Both the position numbers and the translations under genes were made by a program. Positions 1 to 9,000 of a stretch of 38,574 nt of DNA are shown one piece after another. The first letter of the stretch is position 1; every line of letters starts with the position of its first letter. Under the pieces are notes generated by a model. That model was not told the DNA's origin. It made no database searches and was given only the letters and a program-made list of their open reading frames with translations. The stretch comes from a virus. Location of the stretch: positions 10,748 to 49,321 of the IMG/VR virus record IMGVR_UViG_3300030104_005028; one strand, given 5' to 3'.

Positions 1-3000
1 GATAAAGTTTCTTTAATAAGAAAAGGAGAAACTATACCAGTAAAAACTGGAATCGTTGTACAAACAATCGCAAACAGCAATCAATTAGACTTAGATCAAC
101 CTATAGATCTTCAAGGAAAAGAACATGATCTACAGAGAGAATTAGATAAAACTAATGCCATATCAGGTATAAATCTTGAATTTGGTAATAATGTAATTAC
201 ATCTAATGTTCAAAATACTTATAATGATAGAGATAAAACTTATTTTGTGGCATCATCATCAATGCCATCATATTTGATTGAGAAAACTGTTGTAAAGATA
301 GAAATTTCTGATCCAAGTAATGATCCTCTTAATACATTACAATCAGGTTTAATTACAAAAAATAGTATATCTGGATTATTTAAAGAGATACAGTTTATAG
401 ACACTGTTCCATTTATTGATGGTGATTCAGTATTATATGTCCCTGAAAATGCACCTATAGTTGGTTTAACATCCAGTACAACTTACTATGTAAAAGTTAT
501 TGAGGATAATGCAGGAAAGAGAAGAATTATTAGATTATTCCCATCAAGATCATTCATACTTGTTACTGACAATGATGAGAATCCACCACATATAGAATTA
601 AATGCAGCTGGAATTGGAACTGGTTCTCATAAGTTTGTTCTTCTAAGGCATAAGAATGAGCAAATTGGAACTCAAAAGATTCTTAGAAAGTTTCCAGCAG
701 AGGTAGATATTAAATCTGGAAACTCAGTAGAGACAAAGGTAGGTTCGACTGGAATTTTAATAAACGGCGTAGAAATAGTCAATTATAAGTCTTTTGATAG
801 AATTTTCTATGGTAAGATTGAAGAACTAAAGATTTTAAATCAAGGTAAAAACTTTGATGTAATTAATCCTCCAACAATTCAAATATCTGCACCCGGATTG
901 GCATCTGCCACAACTGCCCTAGTTCAACCTGTAGTAAAAGGAAAACTAGAAGAGGTATTAGTTGACCAACAGAATTTTGATGTTGATAGAGTCCTTTCCG
1001 TGACCCTCTCAGGTGGTAATGGATCTGGTGCGGTGTTATTACCAGTCGTTACTGAAAGATTTAGAGAATTTGAATTTGATGGGAGATTATCTAATATTCG
1101 TGGAGGTGTAGATCATATTAATGATTGGATTTCATTCAAGAAATCTCATAATTTAAGAGATGGTGAGCCATTAGTCTACAATAATAATGGTTTTCCATCC
1201 ATAGGTAAAGGTGATTTTGGTGGATCTAACTCAGTTCAAAATAAAACATTATCAGATGGTGGAGTTTATTATCCTAAAGTTGTAGGTATAAATTCTGTAT
1301 ACTTATATGAAACTGCAACAGATTATCTTGCAGGGATAAACACTATTGGTTTTACTATTGAAAATGCCTCTGGTGAGCATAAATTCAGAACTTTAGAAAA
1401 GAAAAAGCATTTAAAATCTGTAAAGGTTATTGATGCAGGAACTAATTATACTAATAGAAAATTAATTGTAAAACCAGTTGGTATATCGACTGTTGAGAAT
1501 GCTATTGAATTTAAGAATCATGGATTTGTAACTGGTGATTTAGTTCAATATCAACCATCAACCACGTTAGTAAGTGATATTATTACAGGTCTTTCAACTA
1601 CTACAAGATATAGAATTCTCAAGTTAGATGATGATAAGTTCCAATTAATTAATGTTGGACTTGGAGCCACTGATCCAGATAAGAATTTCTTGAGAAGTGA
1701 GTTTACAAGAATAACAGATGCAAAGACTTCAAATCATGAGTTTTTCTTTGAACCTGTAACTGTAACAGTAAGTGCAGTTTATTCCAAGGTATCTGCATCT
1801 GAAGGAAGAGATGAGGATCTTGTAATTACTCCTAAGATAAGAGGTTCATTAGTAGATGCATATGTTCATGAGGGTGGAACAGATTATGGTTCCGAAATTC
1901 TAAATTTTGAGAAAAAACCAGAAATTAAAGTATTGACTGGTAAAAATGCAGAATTAAATCCAATTATTAAAGATGGAAAGGTTATATCATGTGATGTAAG
2001 ATTTGGTGGTAAAGAGTATACATCACCACCAGATTTAAACGTAGTTGGAGTTGGCACTGGAATTGGAGCACAATTAAGATCTGTGGTATCTGGTGGTAAA
2101 ATTACTGACGTAAAAGTTATTAATTCTGGTATTGGATACACTCTTACACCTACCTTACAAATATCACCTGCAGGTCAAGGACATATTTTAGATTCATCTA
2201 TTAGATCCTTACAAGTTAACAATCTTACAAGATTTGGTGATGAGATTCTTTTAAGAGAATCAGAAACTAATTTACAATACTCTGTTGTTGGTTATTCTGG
2301 TAAAATACAAACTGCTTTTGGTGATACCACAACAACACCGTTAGTGCACTCTCCAATTATTGGTTGGGCGTATGATGGTAATCCAATTTATGGCCCATAT
2401 GGATATTCAGAGGCAGATAATGATAGTTCTGCTGTAATTAATCTTCGTACTGGTTTTGTTATTGATACATCTAAGGTTGTAAACAGACCAACATCATCTA
2501 CATTTACTAATGGATATTTTGTTGAAGATCATACTTATACAAATGCGGGTGATTTAGATGAAAGTAATGGTAGATATTGTAAAACACCTGATTTTCCAAA
2601 TGGCACATATGCGTACTTTGCAGGGGTATCTTCAGTAACATCTCAACCAGAATTCCCATACTTCATAGGTGATACTTTTAGATCTGATCCCGTTGAAGAT
2701 AATTTTATATTAGATCAAAATAGATTTGATTTTAATGGTTCAGATTTAACTAGAAATACTTTACCATACAAGTTATCTGATAAAAATTCAAACTACAATT
2801 TTGCCATTGAGTCTTATGAAATTAAAGATCAAGTTTCCATTGTAGAATCAGTCACCAAGGGATCTATTAATGGTTTTCAGATTGTAAGTAAAGGTGATAA
2901 TTATAAAGTTGGTGATAGTTTAAACTTTGATAATGAAAAAACTGAGGGTGGTGGTGCTAGTGCTTTAGTTGAAAGAGTAGGTGGAGTAGGAGTAACAACA

Positions 3001-6000
3001 GTTACTACTGCAACAAAAACTTATGATGATGTTGTAATGGTCAGAAATGGTGTTGGTAAAGTATCAGGGTATATTGCAACATCTCATAATTTAACTACTA
3101 ATGATGTTGTTGCTATATCTGGACTTTCAACAAGTGTTGTAAGGTTAACTAATTCTCATAATATTGGTGTTACATCATCAAGTAACGTTTTATATAAAGC
3201 ATTACCCGGCCAAACATCTGCTGGAGTCGTAACTGATATTTACCTTGCATCTATCCCATCTTCAGTATCGGTTGGAAGTAGTATTGGTATTGGTACTGAA
3301 AAATTATTAGTTCTTAATACCAATAGAGAAAGAAGTATTTTAAGAGTTAAGAGAGGTATTGTTCATCCATCAAACGCAGCTGTATCTCATAAATTAGGTG
3401 GTTTAGTTCAAACAATACCACAATTCTTTACAATAGAATCTCCAGATATTGGAGATTTTACCTCTAAAGCAAATGATATAGTTTACTTTAACCCTGCAGA
3501 ATCCGTTGGTGTTGGTACAACAACTCCGGGAGAAGATTTATCTGGAAATGCTTTTGCAGATGGTAGAAATGTTACTATTGGTAAGTCATTTACCATAGGT
3601 GAATTATCTGAAGTAATTTCTATACCCATCAAAGGAATATTCATACCCAATCATCCATTTAAAGATAATCAAAAAGTAATTCTTAGAAAACCAACAAATG
3701 CTGCAAGTAGATTTGCTATTGGATTAGGAGAAATTGGTCAAGAAGGTGCTAATTTTAATTTACCTGCATCAGGAAATAGTCAAACAGTATTCATAAGAAA
3801 AATATCCGATGATGTAGTTGGACTAGCATTAACTGCTAATACTGATGCTGTTTTCTTTAGAACAGGAGATACTTTTAATAATTTTGAATATTCTTTAGAA
3901 TCTAATTTTGATCAAGTAACTGCAAAAGTTCAAAGAATTACAACTACTGTATCTACAGGATCTTCAGCTCATGGTTTATTGAATGGTGATGTAGTAAATC
4001 TTAATTTAGTTTCAAATCAATCTAAAGGAACAGGTATTACAACGTCAATTGTTGTTAAGTATAGTGCTGAGAATGATAAGATTCTTTTATTACCAACAAC
4101 TTTTGCAGCGGCTGATATAATCTCTGGTAATAAAATATCATCCTCACATGGATTTAAAACTGGAGAAAAAGTATATTATAGTGCTTCATCTCCAGCAACA
4201 GGATTAACTGCAGAAAGATCATATTTTGTTTATAGAATTGATGATGAAAATTTCCAGCTAGCAGAAACATTATATGATGTTCAAAATGAACCACCTACAG
4301 TAGTTCCTTTAACTGCAGGTAGTGGTGGAAGTGGTCAGCAACTATTCAAGGTAAATCCACCATTAACCATAGTTAGAAACGATAATTTAAAATTCTATGT
4401 TTCAGATCCATCATTAAATGGATACAAATTGAATTTCTACTTTGATTCTGAATTTAAAAATGAATTTGTATCAACAGGATCAACAGTTAATTTTGGTGTT
4501 ACTAGAACTGGAGCATCTGGTATTGGCACTAATTCATTCGTAACTTTGAATTACAATTCAACGAATCCACATGAATTATTCTACACATTAGAAAAAACTG
4601 GTTTTATAAGCACATCTGATCCTGATGTTGTTAATGCATCAAAAGTAAATTATACTGATAGTGAATATAATGGATCATATAAAGTTTTTGGTATCACAAC
4701 CAATACTTTTGATGTATCTTTACATCAAGTCCCAGAACAGACTTCATATACTGTAGGAACAGGATCTACAATATCTTATAGTACGGCTTCAAAAAATGTT
4801 GTTGGTGGTGTAGAAAAAATAAACTTAACATCAGGTGGATTTGGTTACATTACTGTTCCCGGTGTTTCAAGTATTACATCTGCTAATGGTGATGATGCTA
4901 GTATTTTATGTTTGTCGGATTCAATTAATAAAATTAGTAATGTCAGAATTACAGATCCCGGTTTTGATTATCATTCTGATAAAACATTAAGGCCTGAAGC
5001 AAGATTATCTCCAACAGTAACATTAATAAATTCTGATTCTATTGTTGATGTTAATATTGCAGAGGGTGGTGATAAGTATCTAACCACTCCAGATCTAGTT
5101 GTTGTTGATCCAGATACTGGAAAACTAACTGGTGATCAAGGAATTATACAAGTTGGATTGACAGCTAATTCAATAACCTCTGTTGAGATTTTAGAATCAC
5201 CTAGAGGATTGACTAATACTACTCATGTATTAAGAACAATAAACAATACAAATGGATATAAGATTACTAATCTTGAGACTAGTAACTCAGGTATTGTTAC
5301 ATGTACATTAAAAACACCAATTAATGGATTTGCAACACCACAGTTTACAGTAGGTGAACAGGTATTTGTTGAAAATATTGGTATTACAACCGCAGGTGGA
5401 GATGGGTTTAATTCTCCTGATAATGGATTTGTATTCTTTAATGTAACAGAATACAATAATACTGATCCAGCTATTGTTAAATTTGAACTACCAGATACTG
5501 CAACAAATCCCGGTATAGGTCTTTCTGTTCAGAATTTCGCAACTATAATTAAATTTAGTGATTATCCTCAGTTTACAGTAACTCAAAAATCATCAGAGTT
5601 TAGAACTGGTGAAAATATTTCAGTTGAAAAGAATAACAAATTTGTTAAAACTGATTTACTTGTTATTGATAATCGTGCAGATGAATTTATCAAATTAGAG
5701 GGATCTTTTGAAATAAAACTTGGAGATAAAATTCGTGGAGAAAACTCTGGAACTGTTGCCACAATTAATACTTTAACAAGAAATAAAGGTGTATTTAATA
5801 TAGATTACTCACTTCGTCAAACCAAAGGTTGGAATGATGAAATTGGTAGACTTAGTGAAGACTTTATGGTCTTAGGTGACAATCATTATTATCAAAATTT
5901 ATCATATACAATACAAAGTCCCAAAACATTTGATGAAGTTATTGATCCAGTAAATCGTTTAGTTCATACTAGTGGATTAAAGAATTTTGCTGATGTTGGT

Positions 6001-9000
6001 ATATCATCAATAGCTTCAGCAGGAATTGGTCAAACTAACGGAACAATTGTTTCAGCAGACATTATTACTGAGCAAAGAGTTGATACTATTAATGATTTTG
6101 ATCTTGCATCAGATGTTGATACAATCGATAATGGAACTAAGTCTAAGTTTATTAAGTTAAAAAATACAAAACTTGCTAAGTTTATTCAGTGTAATACAAA
6201 TAGGGTTCTTACTGTAGATAATATACGTGATCTATTCTCAAATGCAGATGCAAACTTAACAGGAAGAATTGATGTTCCTCTTGATGCAGATTTTGCTAGA
6301 TTCTTAGTTCAAACTAGGAATATAATAACTGGTGAAATCCAACTTGATGAAGTAGTTGTGCTCACTGATACTACGGATACATTCACTATCGAAAAAAATA
6401 GTATCGTATCAACTGCATCAACAATTGCAAATATTGTAGGTATAACTTCTGAGGGTAATCCAAGATTGGTTATCCGTCCTACAGATCCAAATAATGATGA
6501 TCTGGATATTAAAATTCTTAAGAACGTATTTAATACTGATCCTGTCATTAGTGGTAATCAAGCCATTGGAGGTGTAACTCTAACTGGTGTTACAACATCA
6601 AGAGTTGCTGTGGGATCAACTACAACGATTGTTAGTGGGTTCACAACTAATTTCTCTGCTTTCTATGCTACAGCAGAGGTAAAGGACACTACAAGTGGCG
6701 AGAAGAATCATATAGACATTTATGTGACTCATGATGGCACAGATTCATTCTTTAGTGAATATTATGCAGATACTTCTTCAGCACAAAATTTCTCATCAAA
6801 CTTTATTGGAACATTTACATCAAAACTTGAGAATAATGTTATTAAACTTAACTTCCATAATACAGAGTCTAATGAGATTCAAGTAAGTGCAAAAGTTGTT
6901 GGTTTTGGTACAGAAGGCCTTACTGGATTGCATAGGTTCAAAAATGCTGGACAACCTGATGGTACAGAAAGAACATTAATATTACAGTCAGGTATATCAT
7001 CTGTTCAAAGTTCTGCAGTTTCAAATATAGTCGGAGTAGATTCAAATAAATTTAGTGCAATTAGAAGTATTGTAAAAGTCGGACTTGGGACTGCTGTTGG
7101 TGCAGGAGCAACTCATGCAATTCATCAAGTTGTAGCTATCCATAATGGATCAGACACCCATACAGTTCATTATCCATTCGTATCAATTGGTAGTACATCA
7201 GGTATTGGTACATTCTCTGCAAATCTTACATCAAGTAATTTTGTATTAAAATTCCATCCTGATTCTGGGACAGGAAAGCATCATATTCAACATTTAAGTG
7301 AAGTTATCTATAGGGATATTGATATTCGCAATATACCAGATGAACTTAAGTATGGAAGAATTAGTGAGTCTGTAAGTGTGTTCCAATATAATGCAAAAAA
7401 TGGAACAAGAACAAATAAAACTGACTTTGAACTTAAGCATAATGATGTTCCAATTTTTGCGAAAACATTTAATCCAACAACAGGAGTTGGTATTAATACA
7501 TCGACTGGTGTGTTTAGTATTGATAATCATTTCTTCTCCGATGGTGAAGAGTTAGTTTATACTCCAAAATCAACATTTATTGGGGTTGCTGCTACTGCAA
7601 TGACAACCGCACATAATACTAATGTTCCATCAATTGTATTTGCTAAAAAATTAACTAATGATACATTCCAGATAGCAGCAACTAAGGGTGGAACCGCACT
7701 TACATTTGCCACAGTTGGATCTGGTAATGCTCATCAATTAGGGATGAAGAAGAAATTAGAGAAGAGTGTGTTGGTTGTTGATGGATTGATTCAATCTCCA
7801 ATGTCATTTACACCAGTAACAACTGGTCTTCAGCATAATATTGGTGGAAATATATCATCAACAACGACTGCGTTTAGTATATCTGGAATATCATCAATTA
7901 ATATTGGTGATTCTCTTAAATTTAATGATGAATTTATGAGAGTAAATTCAGTTGGAGTTGGAACAACAACTGTTGGGCCTGTGACTGGTATAGGAACTTA
8001 CTTTATTGTAGAAGTTTCACGAGGAAAATTAGGAACCACACCAGCAGTTCATAGTCAATCTGGAATATCTTCAATTGGTAGAATATTCTCTGGATCATTC
8101 AATATTGTTGATAGCACAGTTCACTTCACTGATCCTCCAAGAGGAACAAATAGTTTATCCAGAAATTTATCTAATTTAGAACCAGAAAGATCTGATTTCC
8201 AAGGTAGAGTTTATTTAAGAAAAACTTATGATGCTAATCAGATATTTGATGACGTATCAACTAAATTTACAGGAATTGAAGATACATTTAGAATGACAGT
8301 TGGTGGTGCAAACACAACTGGAATTACTACAGGTAGTTCTCTTGTATTAATTAATGGTATATTCCAAAAACCAACCACTGGAAATAATTTGAACAATAAT
8401 TATAGTTTTATTGAGGTTGGGGGAAGTGCTCAAGATATAGTATTTACTGGAATTAGTTCTGAAGGAACTGGTAATAAGATCATAAGCAATCTTGATGTGA
8501 ACCAGAATCAACTTCCAAGGGGTGGAATGGTTGTTTCAGTTGGATCATCTGGTGGACGTGGAGTGGCTCCTCTAATTGGTGCTGCTGTTACTGGAATATT
8601 AAATCAATTTGGTGTAATTACAGCTGTAGGTATTGGATCAACAGTATATGATCAATCAGTATCTCCATCAAGACCTCCCGGAACATTATCCTTTGGATCT
8701 GGATATCGACCAGTTGGAGGCACAGTTGCTATCGGTATTACTGACTTAGCGTACGAACATCGATTTGTAAGTGCTGGTGTTGGATCAATTAGAACAAATG
8801 CATCAGGTAATAATATATTTGCTGCAACCCAGAGAACTGCAACTAACGCAACATATATTTCACATACTGGATTGCTCACATTAACAATAGCAAGTCATGG
8901 ATTAAGTGCTGGTAACTTTGTTGGTATTGATACTGGAAGTGTTGTATTTACATGCTCAAGAGACAATTTCGCATCAAATCACGCATATCCTCGTGCACTT

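Noticed and set aside
247-249. GTG as the start of the giant gene
   Set aside because: The same frame is open back to base 1 with similar composition (beta-rich, low Cys), so this is an internal valine codon and the start lies upstream of the window.
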